Of a DNA stretch of 64,000 nt, positions 21,236-32,559 are shown in pieces. The notes under the pieces are model-generated. The model was given only the letters and a program-made list of their open reading frames with translations, had not been told where the DNA came from and did no database searches. The stretch lies in assembly GCA_027475525.1 (NCBI GenBank), contig JAMWFC010000132.1, forward strand, positions 791,074-855,073. Reading direction: 5' to 3'. The first letter of the stretch is position 1. The number at the start of each line of letters is the position of its first letter. Made by a program: the position numbers and the translations under genes. Source of the DNA: Macrolepiota albuminosa. Its lineage: Eukaryota > Basidiomycota > Agaricomycetes > Agaricales > Agaricaceae.

Positions 21236-23446
21236 ATGGAACAACAGGTTCAGCACATGCCACCATGCAATCACTTCTCAGCACCAAAATGGGATGAGTC
21301 CAAACTACGGGAGCTCTCCCAGTATTTTAAAGAATTGGAGTATTTATTTAGGGATTGTGGTATTACTGACCACACACAGATAAAAGAGTACATGGCAAGG
21401 TACGTGTCGTATGACAAGGCAGAAACGTGGACTGGCCTTGCCGAGTTTGCCGCCTTTGTTCCTGCTGCCCCACCAGTTCCAGCCCAAGGCATGTCGTATG
21501 AAGGCTGGAAGACGGCAGTAATCCAGTTGTACCCTGGCGCTGAGGAGGCTACCCGTTACTCGGTAAACGAATTACAGAAACTAGTCCATGAGTCCTTTGA
21601 CAATGGCACATTGTCTCTTGGCACATTCTCCACATATTACCGCGAATTCCAAAAGATCGCTAGGTGGTTAGTACAAAACGGCAAGCTTTATATTAACAAG
21701 GAACGTCGCCTGTTCCAACAAGGCATCCTGACTTCGCTTTGGACTTGCATTGCTCGCTGCCTAGAGATAGTTCATCAGACCCATCACCCAGACGAGCTCT
21801 ATAATGTTGCCGACGTCTTTGAAGCCAGTAAGTGGGTTCTCAAGGGGACGGACACTGGCATTGGGCTGCAGCGCGCTAGGACGAGCCCACCACCTGAGCA
21901 AACTAACGGTATCATTCCCATCCCACCTCCTGCTGCTGACTTTGTTAAGAAGGAGGATCTCAATGCTGTTGTTACTGCTGCCATCGCATCTGCTATGACT
22001 CGTATCGAAACTATGATTACTACCAACCTGACTGCTAACCAACCTGCTAATGTACCCGCGTCTGGCCCTTGCCACTTCTGTGGGGAAATTGGTCACACTA
22101 TGACTAGAGGATGCTGCGTTACTCTCGAAAATTACATTCGGCAAGGAAGGATTCGAAGGGCTATCGATGGCGAGATAGTTCTTACCACTGGCACTACTAT
22201 CCCCAACTACCCAGACAAGAAGCCTTTCCAGGAGCGAGTTGATGAATGGCATAGGTGCAACCCAGGACAAATCGTTACCGGCATGCTTTCTGGCAATGCC
22301 AACCCTGACTCCGAACAGGCGACTCAACAGCAAATGATTCACGAGGTCTTACACTTCGACAGTGTTGGCGACCGTCCCACTTTCTCGTGGGAAGAACAAA
22401 TTGCCAAGTTACAGAAGGAGCTAGATTCGCTTAAGAATCAGGTTTTTGATGGGGTTGAAGTTAAGCAGCCTAAACAGCCTCTTAAAGGATACAAGCCAAT
22501 GTCACCCGCTAACAAGTTACCAACTTCTGCTCCTGCCGCACCACCAGCCACCACTCCAGAACCATTGTCATCCTCTGCCGCTCCTGAACCGCCTTTGCCG
22601 CCTCTCCATCCTTATTCAGGGATTCCTGACCGTTATCATGCTCCCACACAACGAAATTTTGCCGCTCCTGAGAAGTGTCTGGAAGGTGGCTACCGACCTA
22701 CCACGCCAATTTTCGACATCAAAAAATCAAACCACGTCTTTAGCCGCATTATGAAAACCGCCGTCACCTTGTTAGTAGAAGAACTTTGTAGTATTGCTCC
22801 CGACATTCACAACCAAGTCAAGACCACTGTCACTCCCCGACGACCCTTGGCAACAACCGTTGCCGAGGTCGAGGACCTGGACGACGCGCTCCCTGGTTTT
22901 TCCATTACCGTCAACTCTCTGGACACTGAAGACACTCCTGCCAACACCATTGCTAATGCCACCTCTGTGGATCCAGTGGAGACCTATCTTAGGTCAGTAG
23001 ACCATGGAGAAGACCCAGCAATTCTTACCGTCGCTCAAGAATTGCACGCTATTCGCTCAGTTGTGCTAACGGTAGACAACAAGCACAAAGTAGAGGCAAT
23101 TGTGGATAGCGGGTCTCAAATCATTTCTATGGCAGCTGAAGTCACTAACAATTTGGGCCTCATTTATGACCCTACAGTGATACTAAACATGCAGAGCGCT
23201 AATGGCACGGTAGACAGATCCCTAGGTCTCGCCAAGAATGTGCCCTGCACCATTGGCAACATTACTTTTTACCTTCAGATACATATTTTGCGCTCCCCAG
23301 CATACGACCTACTACTTGGCAGACCCTTCGACATCTTGGCGCGATCAGTCGTCAAGACAGTTACCGACGACAAAACGACCCTAACAATTAGTGACCCAAA
23401 TTCCAGAATCCAACAAACGGTGCCCACGTTCCCTAGAGGACAATGA
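21236..23446 (+). CDS. gag-pro: Gag-protease fusion (F1 body 2), intact ORF
   Basis: A 736-aa polyprotein in one frame: gag (residues 1-~480, zinc knuckle CHFCGEIGHTMTRGC at about 280) and retropepsin (IVDSGSQI near residue 625, YDLLLGRPF near 700). It shows the ancestral state of the fusion that is cut by a TGA in body 1. The start is the first ATG after the primer site; the upstream open frame seen in body 1 is broken here by a frameshift and a TAG near 21188. It ends at a TGA shared with body 1. It could still make virus-like particles, although its own integrase is missing. Confidence 0.85.
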   Translation: MEQQVQHMPPCNHFSAPKWDESKLRELSQYFKELEYLFRDCGITDHTQIKEYMARYVSYDKAETWTGLAEFAAFVPAAPPVPAQGMSYEGWKTAVIQLYPGAEEATRYSVNELQKLVHESFDNGTLSLGTFSTYYREFQKIARWLVQNGKLYINKERRLFQQGILTSLWTCIARCLEIVHQTHHPDELYNVADVFEASKWVLKGTDTGIGLQRARTSPPPEQTNGIIPIPPPAADFVKKEDLNAVVTAAIASAMTRIETMITTNLTANQPANVPASGPCHFCGEIGHTMTRGCCVTLENYIRQGRIRRAIDGEIVLTTGTTIPNYPDKKPFQERVDEWHRCNPGQIVTGMLSGNANPDSEQATQQQMIHEVLHFDSVGDRPTFSWEEQIAKLQKELDSLKNQVFDGVEVKQPKQPLKGYKPMSPANKLPTSAPAAPPATTPEPLSSSAAPEPPLPPLHPYSGIPDRYHAPTQRNFAAPEKCLEGGYRPTTPIFDIKKSNHVFSRIMKTAVTLLVEELCSIAPDIHNQVKTTVTPRRPLATTVAEVEDLDDALPGFSITVNSLDTEDTPANTIANATSVDPVETYLRSVDHGEDPAILTVAQELHAIRSVVLTVDNKHKVEAIVDSGSQIISMAAEVTNNLGLIYDPTVILNMQSANGTVDRSLGLAKNVPCTIGNITFYLQIHILRSPAYDLLLGRPFDILARSVVKTVTDDKTTLTISDPNSRIQQTVPTFPRGQ

Positions 23447-23496
23447 AAAGGTGCCCACGTTAAGCCCCCGGAATTTACCGACCAACATGCCAATGA

Positions 23497-25142
23497 GCCT
23501 CCCCACCAGTGTTTTCACAGACCATCGAGGAGGTGATTGGCGACAATCATGGAGATGTGGCGCTAACGCTGGAATATGACCATTCTACTGGTCTTGTAAA
23601 TGTTGTGTCTACCGCTTTTCTTATCATGGAGATGTGGCGCTAACGCTGGAATATGACCATTCTACTGGTCTTGTAAATGTTGTGTCTACCGCTTTTCTTG
23701 ATGAAGACATTTTAACTACTTTATCCGCTACCGACGCTGAGCCTTCCCAGAAAAATCAAAACATTACTGACTCCTCTCTTGCCTACTTATACCTTACCGC
23801 TTCCGAGTCATTTCAAAATATTGCGTCTACCGATACATATCTCACTACCCTTCCCAGAGCATCATCTCCTGCCGTTCTCGGACTTGCCGCTCCTCAGGCT
23901 ACAGTTCCCCTTTCCACCTCTGTATATAACCAAGCTAACGCTCCCAAAAGGAAAGGGGTTCAAGTCAAAAAGAAATATAAGCCAGTTGCGCTTAAAACAA
24001 AATCTGTCGCTACGCACTCTCCCGAGACCTTTAGAATCGAGCACCAGATCATTGGCGACCCTCTTGTTGACATGCCAGCTTTATCACCGAATCTGCCACC
24101 CTTTCAGCCCACAGGACGTTTTACCGTGGAATGCCAACAACAATTCGCGAAGGAGCATGACACAGGGTTTTTGACCAAAGATGAGTTGAAAGTCCTTACC
24201 AATCTTGTCGCTAAGCAAGATAAAGCCTTCGCCTGGGAGGACTCAGAACGTGGCAGTCTACGTACAGATTTCTTCCCACCTGTTGTAATCCTGACCATTC
24301 CTCATGTGCCATGGACTGAGCACAACCGACTGTTACTGCCTGGAATTGAAGCCAAGGTCTGCCAAATCATTAGGACCAAGATTAAGGCTGGCATCTACAA
24401 ACCCCCCAATAGCTCTTACCGATCCTGGTGGTTTTGCGTCCTCAAAAAGAACGGCAATCTATGCATAGTTCATAGTCTCGAACCGCTGAATAGAGTTACC
24501 ATACGACACTCTGGCGTACCACCTTTTCCTGACCACGTTGCTGAGTCCTTTGCCAGGCATATTTGTGGCGCCACCCTTGACCTCTATGTTGGCTACGATG
24601 AATGCCTGATACACCCTTCTTCCCGGGATCTCACTACTTTTCAAACTCCGTTTGGTGCCTTGCACCTAGTCACTTTACCGATGGGCTGGACAAACTCAGT
24701 CCCTATATTTCATGATGACATCACTGTCATCCTCCAACCCGAGATACCGCATAATGTCCTTAGCTTCATTGATGACATTGGCGTCAAAGGCCCCAAAGAC
24801 TGGCAACTTGTAAACAGCTTACCAGCGACCCATCCCAACAACCCCAACATTCGCTTAGCGCTTTGGGAGTTTTTCCAGCTGCTTAACCGAGTTATTCAAC
24901 ATATGAAATATAGCGGTGGAACCTTTAGCGGCCACAAGCTCCTCCTTTGCACGCCAAGGTTCAAAATACTGGGTCACATCTGCACTCCCAATGGTCACGT
25001 TCCTGACAAATCTTGCTTAGCACTCCTGGAGCGATGGGGTCCTTGCCAAAACTTATCTGAAGTTCGTGCCTTTCTTGGTACTGTTGGTGTTCTTAGGATA
25101 TTCATCAAGAATTTTGCCCATCATGCACATGTCCTTAACTGA
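23497..25142 (+). pseudogene. Reverse transcriptase (F1 body 2)
   Basis: The frame is open from the equivalent of 13219, broken by the 77-bp duplication at 23546-23699, then open to 25142. The RT core is complete: KKNGNLCIVHSLEPLN, LVTLPMGWTNS, and the catalytic box as FIDD in LSFIDDIGVKGP. It ends at TGA 25140-25142, where body 1 has CGA (14758 region). If the 77-bp duplication is an assembly error, only the TGA separates RT from RNase H. Confidence 0.8.
23546..23699. repeat. Exact 77-bp tandem duplication
   Basis: 23546-23622 and 23623-23699 are identical. The duplication is absent from the parallel sequence of body 1 (13285-13345) and shifts the pol frame. Confidence 0.9.
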
Positions 25143-26105
25143 CTCACCCGCGCCAACGAGCCCTTCGAATTTGGGCCAGACCAGGTCACTGCACAACGAG
25201 ACTTAGTAAAAGCCCTACAAGACGCCAAACCCCTAGTTCCAATCGACTATAGCTCTGCCGACCCTGTTATCTTGGCGGTGGATACCTTGTACATTGCCGT
25301 TGGCTACTTCTTGTGCCAGTGCCTTAGCGACAATCAGAAACAGCAACGCTACAACCGCTTTGAGTCTATCATGCTAAACGACAGAGAGTCTTGCTACAGT
25401 CAGCCTAAGCTAGAGCTCTATGGGCTCTTCAAAGCCTTCTGGTTGCTAAAGATGTATTTGATTGGCGTGCAGAACCTTATTGTTGAAGTCGACGCTAGGT
25501 ACATCAAAGGCATGCTGCAGAATCCCGACATCCAGCCATCCACTAGTATGAACTGGTGGGTAGTCGCTATCCTCATGTTTCACTTTGAGTTGGTACATGT
25601 CAAGAGCTCTTTCCACGGACCAGATGGACTCTCTAGGCAACCACGGCAGCCTGGCAACCCGGCAGTGGATCCACAGGCTGATAGCGATTTCGAGGACTGG
25701 ATCGACTGATTACATGGTTTTGTGCACCTCATACAACAGCCAATTCCCCTACTACGATGGCAACAGCCTACCAGTATCCTTCTACATCCCATTGTCCCTT
25801 ACCACCCCAAGATCTTTAGCGCACTCCTCACATTCTACATGGCAAGCATCCTTGGACAAGACTTGCCTCCAGTAAAGGTCGTACAAGAACCCCATCCACT
25901 AAGAGAAGACAGTAGAAACCTGACCTACGATGCTGTTCCCCGATCCGCCAAGGCAAAGGTGGAAGACAGTCGCTTGTTAATAGTTGAGCAATGGATACAA
26001 GACCTTAAGCAACCTGCAGGCCTTACCGACGAGCAATACACGACCTTTATCCGAAATGCCACCCACTTCTTCTTTACCAACAATTGCCTTTGGCAATGAA
26101 ATTGA
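25143..26105 (+). pseudogene. RNase H and pre-integrase region (F1 body 2)
   Basis: Same features as body 1 (YSQPKLELYGLFKA, VEVDARYIKGML). A TGA at 25707-25709 stands where body 1 has AGA. The reading continues to about 26100 and then stops at the deletion that removes integrase. Confidence 0.7.
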
Positions 26106-26433
26106 GATGGAGCTGCGCTAGCGTGTCACCAATGCTTAGCGCCCTGCACAACTCTCGCCAAGGGTTTTTTGCTATGATGATTTACTGAGCATTTCCCTTT
26201 TTCCTTAAAATTTGTCTAAGTCCCATACCTACTACTCCTCTTGCTAAAACTTATCTTAGAATACTTGCCGCTTGCTTTCTCTTTGCTTTACTTTCTTTGC
26301 TCTCTGCTGCTACGCTAACTCAGATTATGGGACTTATCCTTCTACTCGGCAAGAAGGCGGCAAGAAATGTATACATCTGTACGGGAACAAACAAAAATCT
26401 ATATACACAACGGCCTATCTACCCTAAGGTCCG
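26106..26433. other. Integrase deletion junction and 3' region (F1 body 2)
   Basis: Near 26110 the sequence jumps from the equivalent of about 15735 to that of about 17070 in body 1. About 1.34 kb with the whole integrase (HHCC, DDE core, C-terminus) is missing. The rest matches the pol-accessory gap of body 1. No gene. Confidence 0.8.
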
Positions 26434-28695
26434 TCAGTCTTCACGATCAGAGAGCGGCAAGGAGTCATCGAAGGGCAGGAGGTTGCCAACCTGAACATGA
26501 TTGAGGGCTTGCCACTCTAGCGCCTCGTTGCAGTCAGCTTGGTATTCCTCGAGGGTCTCCATGCTACGGGTCAAGTTGGAGTACCAGAGTTGCGAAGCCA
26601 TGATCTGTTACCGAACGCATTCATGCTCGCGACCCAATACCGCACGTACTCCCAGCCGCTCTATAACCTGAGGAGGGTACAGGGCCACCACAGGATAGAC
26701 CAAGTCCTCCCCCAGCCACTCGTAAGAGTCGCCAGTGACTCTTGGCTGAGGCTGGGGGGTCCACGATGAGGGCCCACTCGAGCTCATCCAGAGCTGCGTC
26801 GCTAAGTTGCCCTCACTTACCCAAGGGGTGGCAGGCTCCACCGTCGGCAACTCCTGTGACTTGCCAGGGGCATCGTGTAAAGTCTCCTCTGTCTCCCCTT
26901 TGGCATCCTCATTGCCGCCCTCTACCTCCTCACAAATTGGCAATCCTCCAGGTGTCTCCTCCTCCCTGGCTAACTTCTGCGTGCCAGTGGGCTCTCCCAT
27001 TACAACGTCACCTTCATCTCCTGGGGCGCCAACAGTCGAAACATCGAGTGGCGCGTTTTCAGGCAAGATGAGGGGGGACAGTAAGTGGCTGGCAGCAAGG
27101 GCTTCTCCAAGCTCCCTCATCTCCGTGTCCTCAGCAGTTGGAGAGGAGGGGGGCAACTCAATGCGTACTCGCTTGGCCTTACCCTTGCCCTTGCTTGGGG
27201 AGGAGGCCTTACGTTTTTCCTGGCGCTTGCCAGCACCATGCGTACTCGCTTGGCCTTACCCTTGCCCTTGCTTGGGGAGGAGGCCTTACGTTTTTCCTGG
27301 CGCTTGCCAGCACCGCGCTTTCCGACTGATTCCGATTCATCTCCTTGGTGCGTCGGTAGTGCCAAGGAGGACTTGCTGATCTTTGCCGCTCTCCCAGCGG
27401 CAACCTCCTTACGTTCCCCCTCCACAAACTCCCTAGCACGCTTAACCAAAACTGCATGGGAAAAGGTCCTCTCAACAACGATATCTGGCGCCCCTCTCCG
27501 CTCGCGACTCTTGGCGCCATCAATGGTACAGGCATGCTTGAGAGTGCCACATTGGTAGCAAGGTTGAGCACCAGTGGGGAACCAACAACTCTCAGGATTG
27601 TTGTCAGCCCAACATTTGTCACACTAAGATCAGTTAAGTGGAAGAAAGGTTATAAATAGTAGTTGCTTACCACTCCACACAAATCTTTAAACTCCTGGCA
27701 CGTCGCCAGGGAAACCGTGCGCTTATTCTTCATCTCGGGCAACTCCACTCCTCCCTCGATGCCCTCATCCATAACAACATCTTCCCGGCGCGGCAAGAGC
27801 AAACCCTTCAACTCCTTGTTGTCAAAAGTTGTCTGACTAGGGAGCTGGGAGAGAGTCAGTAGAAAGTCGGCAAAGAGTCACAATGGCATACCTCATATTG
27901 AGGACCCTTCCCCTTGCGAGACTAGCAAAAGTTACCATCGGTAAGAAGAAACGCCAATGACGGCAGACTCACTTTCTTCTTCAAAGCCTTGCCAGGCTTA
28001 GAAGGCGAACCCCCTGTGCTTGCCGGCAGTGTGGGGCTCTAAACACTGCTGGTGCGAGACCCCTTGCTGGAACCCTTGGCAACGGACTCCTTCTTCTGCT
28101 CCTTGGCAAGCTCTGCCCTTGCCACTGCCAAGAAATGCGCAGCAGCAGCAGCGGCAGCCTCCTCCTGTTCCTGCTCAATTTGCAATCGAGCAAGGGGCTC
28201 CAGTACCTCTTGCTTACTACGGGGAGATAGTTCAGTCCATAGCTAGAGAAGGAAAGGTCAGAAGCTACTTACTCAGTTGCCGATGCGCTTATGGTCATTG
28301 GCAACGTGCCAGAAAGAATGTCCTCCAGCTCATCTTCGATGGTGGGGACAGGGGGAGGCGCCTAGAGAGCAATCAGCTAAGCAACACGCCAGGCAGCAAA
28401 GACAACTTACAAAGCGAGAGAAGGGCGCTAACCACTTGGCACCATGATTATCGACATACTGGGCACGACACCACTCCCGCACCTTGATCTCGCAATCCCA
28501 GCCAACGCCAAGGACCCACACCTCATACCATCGCTCCAGTAACTTCATCACACCAACCACAAGATTTTGGGATGCCTCAGCACCAACGCCTTCGATATGA
28601 CGGATAAAGTGGTTGGCCTTGGCGATGTATGTGTAGGCAGCTTCTTGAGCAGCCTGAGAAGGCACGGGGGGCGGAGTTGGAATATGGAAGGACAT
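26434..28695 (-). CDS. Antisense accessory gene of F1 (copy B): six-cysteine cluster and coiled-coil protein
   Basis: Same gene as at 17375-19746, with the same exon plan; exon 1 is 285 nt in both (28695-28411) and the first donor is conserved. The cysteine cluster is complete (CDKCW...C...C, then PCYQC, then KHAC) with spacing x2-x8-x8-x2-x6. A GKGKAK-type basic stretch and an acidic region follow. A TAA near 26606 falls just before the final helix (MASQLWYSNL), and a 77-bp duplication at 27161-27314 disturbs the frame after the cluster. Located between pol and the 3' LTR on the opposite strand, as in body 1. Confidence 0.72.
27161..27314. repeat. Exact 77-bp tandem duplication
   Basis: 27161-27237 equals 27238-27314. 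It lies in exon 6 of the accessory gene and is absent from copy A. Confidence 0.9.
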
Positions 28696-28834
28696 ATTTT
28701 TATTATTGAGCGCCAGGTAAAGATGGGGAGAAGAAACGAAGTCCAAACTCATGCGCCAGGGCTATAAACAAAATCTCAAGAACGCATGGACCACTTGTCA
28801 CAAAAGCGGTAATGATAGCCTTATTTGGTGACTG

Positions 28835-28988
28835 AGGACAGTCAATTTTTCAGTTGGGGGGAGATGATAGGACCCCATACAGGATCAGCGCATCAACAGC
28901 AGGCTACGGCAAGGACAGTCAATTTTTCAGTTGGGGGGAGATGATAGGACCCCATACAGGATCAGCGCATCAACAGCAGGCTACGGCA
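28835..28988. repeat. Exact 77-bp tandem duplication across the polypurine tract and LTR3 start
   Basis: 28835-28911 equals 28912-28988. It duplicates the polypurine tract and the first bases of the LTR, so two TGATAGG starts appear (28865 and 28942). Confidence 0.9.
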
Positions 28989-29868
28989 ATGTGGCACAGG
29001 CTCAGGATACCTTAGCACGTGCTAACTAACTAATTTGGGCAATATTTGACGGCCACGCATGGCAAGAAGCAGATCCGATCAGTGATAGTGCCGACGGCAG
29101 ACAGAATGACAACTGACAGATGGCATCAGTCACTGACGACAGTGCTTAGGGAGAAGCCTGATGATCTATCAAAAACTGACAGACAGCTTGGTGTTTGACC
29201 TTGGCGTCTGACACCACTTAGCGTCTTGATCTGGCACCTGACATCGCTAAGCATTTTGAACAGACAGAAGGGTGATGGACTGATGGTTTAGCACTGTGAT
29301 CTGCCACCTGGTGTTGCTAAGGGTCTTGAATGGACGGTAGAGATCTGAAACCGTTGGAGCTACCCCTATGAAATTTTCCAGTTTACCACACTTTGGCAAT
29401 GGTTGGTCATTGGCGACGGTGAACTCATTGTAGTATAAAAGTACTTACCAACTTGTAAATTGAACAATAGACCAGAGTTTCTTGCTCCCCTTTCATCAGC
29501 CTCCCTTACGCTTGAGATCTCATTTACGGTCGGCAACGTTGAACTCATTAGCAGTTGCAGATGCTCGCTAACACTCGACACACTCACGCCTTGCAGCTAT
29601 GGCAGGCATTATCGACGCTTAGACCTCGCTAAGCTTACTGTGTTCTTGCTGCTAACATTGCCATGTTTGCTTACCGCTTCTTCATCGGCGCTTTACCTTA
29701 GCACTTTACACTTGCCGACCCCCTTACCGACTTTTCCTCATTTTCACAGGCGCGTTCTCTGGGACCTGCCCAGGACTCCTCACATCACTTATAGCGTGCC
29801 CAACGCAAGCTATTGGTATGGTAACACTATAACTATATTTGTTACTGACCAAACTTTGGATGTCATCA
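28942..29868 (+). mobile_element. Gypsy family F1, 3' LTR (LTR3)
   Basis: Third LTR of the array, about 927 bp, clearly more diverged from LTR1/LTR2 than they are from each other. It ends GTCATCA at 29868, where homology with the 3' ends of LTR1/LTR2 stops. The flank is ACATC, unlike the left flank of LTR1. Confidence 0.88.
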
Positions 29869-29873
29869 ACATC

Positions 29874-30740
29874 AGCATAGTCTAGCCTCAAGACCTCTGA
29901 AAAGAACCTCATGACCATATCATCTGAAGTGGCAGTGAACGTGGTTGTGGTGTCTTTGGCATGACCCTGGGAAAAGAAAGCAAATGAACAAACACCTATA
30001 TGGAGAAAAAGGTTTCTCATCTGCATGACAGGTCATTGAGGGAGAAATACATGTAAGATGGAAACAATCTACCTCTGAAGTGATGGCCTTGATGTTTTGG
30101 TGTGCATCAATGGCCGAAGCATGATTACTAAAATGCAAACCCTGTGATTTGAGGGCACAATGTTTGACAAGTTCATCAATAAATTCTTTCTTTTGTTTCT
30201 TGCTCATCTTTGAAGGGTCCAATTCTGGATCATTGTTGATATATTGTTGGATATCCTTGAGTTTCAAACAATCTCCAGAAACATGACCTGGCACTGCAAG
30301 ATCATGAGATTAGCTAGCAAGTCAGTAGAATAAAACTCACCCTCATTCAGCTTAGTAGCCTTGTGGTGAGTAATTGCATTTGCAAGTGAGGGGCGACGTG
30401 TCGATGTGTAGTTTGAACCATGAACTATCATCTTCTTGACATGGTCCTGGTCCACCAAAAAATGCTCCAAAGTTTGTTGAATAAACTTGTCCTGGTCAGT
30501 GAGATATTGTGAGACAGCTTCTTGAGTCAGATCAAGGTTTTCCTTTGTGTTCTTCTTCAAAAGGATGTGAGTACCCATTAATGCATCAGACTGTGAGCTT
30601 GACTTAGAGAGACAAAGACGCCCAGATTGAACGGGTCTGTTAGGATTACGAGAAGCCCAAGTCATGGGCTCAAAACTGAGATCATTGAATTGGACTGAAT
30701 TAGACATCGTATCTGACACTGTACTGGTTGTGTTCTCCAA
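29874..30740 (-). pseudogene. Transposon-associated hypothetical gene, 3' end cut by LTR3
   Basis: Minus-strand gene with introns at about 30340-30296 and near 30070-29965. Visible words include KLNEG at the end of exon 1, HASAIDAHQNIKAITSE, and GHAKDTTTTF with MRFFSEVLRLDY. These resemble a recurrent mushroom ORF with a ...GHVHD...FFxEVLxLD region; this is from memory and the function is unknown. The gene stops at the LTR3 border. The start is probably the ATG at 30704 or 30740. Confidence 0.45.
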
Positions 30741-31051
30741 TGCTTGTTAATTGAGATCCGTCATCCAACAATCAAGTGAGTGGTTCAAACTTGTGTTGAA
30801 TCTTGATGCATGATGCCTTACCTTTGTTACTTTCTATTATTTCTTTATTCTCCCTTGTATCCTCTCCCTCTTTTTCTTTAGGATGCATTTTTCAGCAAAC
30901 AATACGTTGTTTTCAGGCATTTATGATTTAATTTAATTTCATTCTTTCACTCTATCAGGGTCTATGCCATCAACTCCCCAACAAACAAATGTTCAAGCAC
31001 AACCTAGTAAGCACATGAGGTTGCAGATATGCATGTTACCTTACCCCATTC
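30741..31051. other. No gene recognised
   Basis: AT-rich divergent spacer between a minus-strand gene and the plus-strand viroplasmin-like gene. It may hold both promoters, but no clear element is seen. Confidence 0.4.
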
Positions 31052-32160
31052 ATGACAGCCATAGCTTCAGCAAAGACCAAAAATTTCAAAGAACCTACTG
31101 CAAATCTTGATGATGTCTTTGCATTGGCCAGAGAACAGCATCTGCATGGGAGGCCTGATATTTTTGAGCCTGATGACCCCAAATTGCGGAGAAAAGTCGC
31201 ATACATTGTGTATCGTAGATATAAAACTGGTATATTTGAGACATGGTAAGAGTTTTTTGAGCCTTATTCTTACTTTGCCTATGTAACTACTTGGATAGGC
31301 CTGCTGCTGCGCAGCAGATTCATGACCTTCCTGGTGGAAAAAAGGGCTGGCTTCAAGGCTACTACAGCTATGATGCGGCTGTCAAAGCATGGAAACATGC
31401 TCTAGCAAATGACCTAGTAACCAAGATTAACAAAGTGCCTGCAAGTGTGTCAAGAAGCTCATTCTACCCTCATACATCTCAGTCTGCTCCCATGCTTCAC
31501 CAAAGTCTCTCTCCTCAACTTCATCAAAAATTGGCCTATGAACATCAAATACGCTCTTTATCTCCAACTCCTCAATCATTCCAACCCACCTTAAAAAGTT
31601 GCCAAGTTCCTCAACTATCCCAGCCCACCTTGAGGAGTTGCCAGGTCCATGTCTCTTCACACTGCCCAACCCCAGCCTCTTCCCATCATCAGCAGTGCAT
31701 GCCCATATCAGATGATGAGGACATGTTCTTGTCCGACTCAGATGACTCAGCCACATTGGTGCCATCTGCATTTTCATGTTCTTATGGTACATCTGGATTG
31801 TCATCTACCCATCAAGCACAGTCATTCAAGACTGCTCCCTTGCCATCTTCTCCTTTGTGCTAATTATTCAAGGGTGCTTCCTCATCACTTCCTCTGCATT
31901 CTGAAGAAAGACAGTCTTTAAAGATTACTGATGAGGAATGCTTTTGGGTAATTGAACAAGGTGCGATGCCTGGTATCTATGAGGGGCAGTCAGTACTAGT
32001 TCTTATTTTTTGTAACTTGTCAGCTAACTTTTTTTTACTGTATAGAGCTGCTGCTGAAGCTGCTATCGGCCAGCATCCTGACCCTTCACTCTTTCAAACA
32101 ACGGGTCTGGCAGCAGCAGCAATGATTTTTACATGTAGTTATATGGCAGGCAAAGTTTCT
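31052..32160 (+). CDS. Viroplasmin / RNase H1 N-terminal-like domain protein
   Basis: The segments YIVYRRYKTGIFETW and, after an intron at about 31248-31299, AAQQIHDLPGG plus GYYSYDAAVKAWKHAL fit the short fold shared by caulimovirus protein VI and the RNase H1 N-terminus. That fold binds double-stranded or hybrid nucleic acid. A Ser/Pro/Gln-rich linker follows to 31864. A second, weaker unit (WVIEQGAMPGIYEGQ, intron, RAAAEAAIGQHPDPSLF) spans 31948-32160. A stop at 31861-31863 separates the halves, so the linker model is uncertain. It may be part of the KDZ element that follows, or an independent ORF. Confidence 0.55.
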
Positions 32161-32559
32161 TCATGCTTCAGTCCACATTAGTGTTATCTAGTTCTAGTTA
32201 ATATATTGTTTTCTCATCATTTGACATGTGGTGTTTTATTAAGTTGTAACTTGAATTTTCCAAAGTGTGTTTTTGCATAGGCTTTTCTCACTGGAAATAC
32301 AATTTTATCACAACATCAGACTAAGCAACTGGTTTCTTGAAATCTTGCTCAATATAACATTTTTCACTAAAGACCTTGTCCAACACATTCACATTTTACA
32401 ATATCTCTCAGAATCTGCTATAGAACCAGTAACAAGTATTTACCATTAGTCAGATAGATGAATCAAGCAGGGGTTTAACGTATTGAACCTAGAAATAAGT
32501 ATACAGCAGAAATCACGGTCACGTTTTGTTTCATCAAACTTGTCAACTCTGTACTTACT
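32161..32559. other. No gene recognised
   Basis: AT-rich sequence between the viroplasmin-like gene and the start of recognisable KDZ sequence. Short ORFs only. Confidence 0.4.

Noticed and set aside
25707..25709. TGA in body 2 RNase H region as a CpG change
   Set aside because: Body 1 has AGA at this place, so a CpG origin cannot be shown.
9635..29873. Target-site duplication around the F1 array
   Set aside because: TGCGT on the left and ACATC on the right do not match, so none is claimed.
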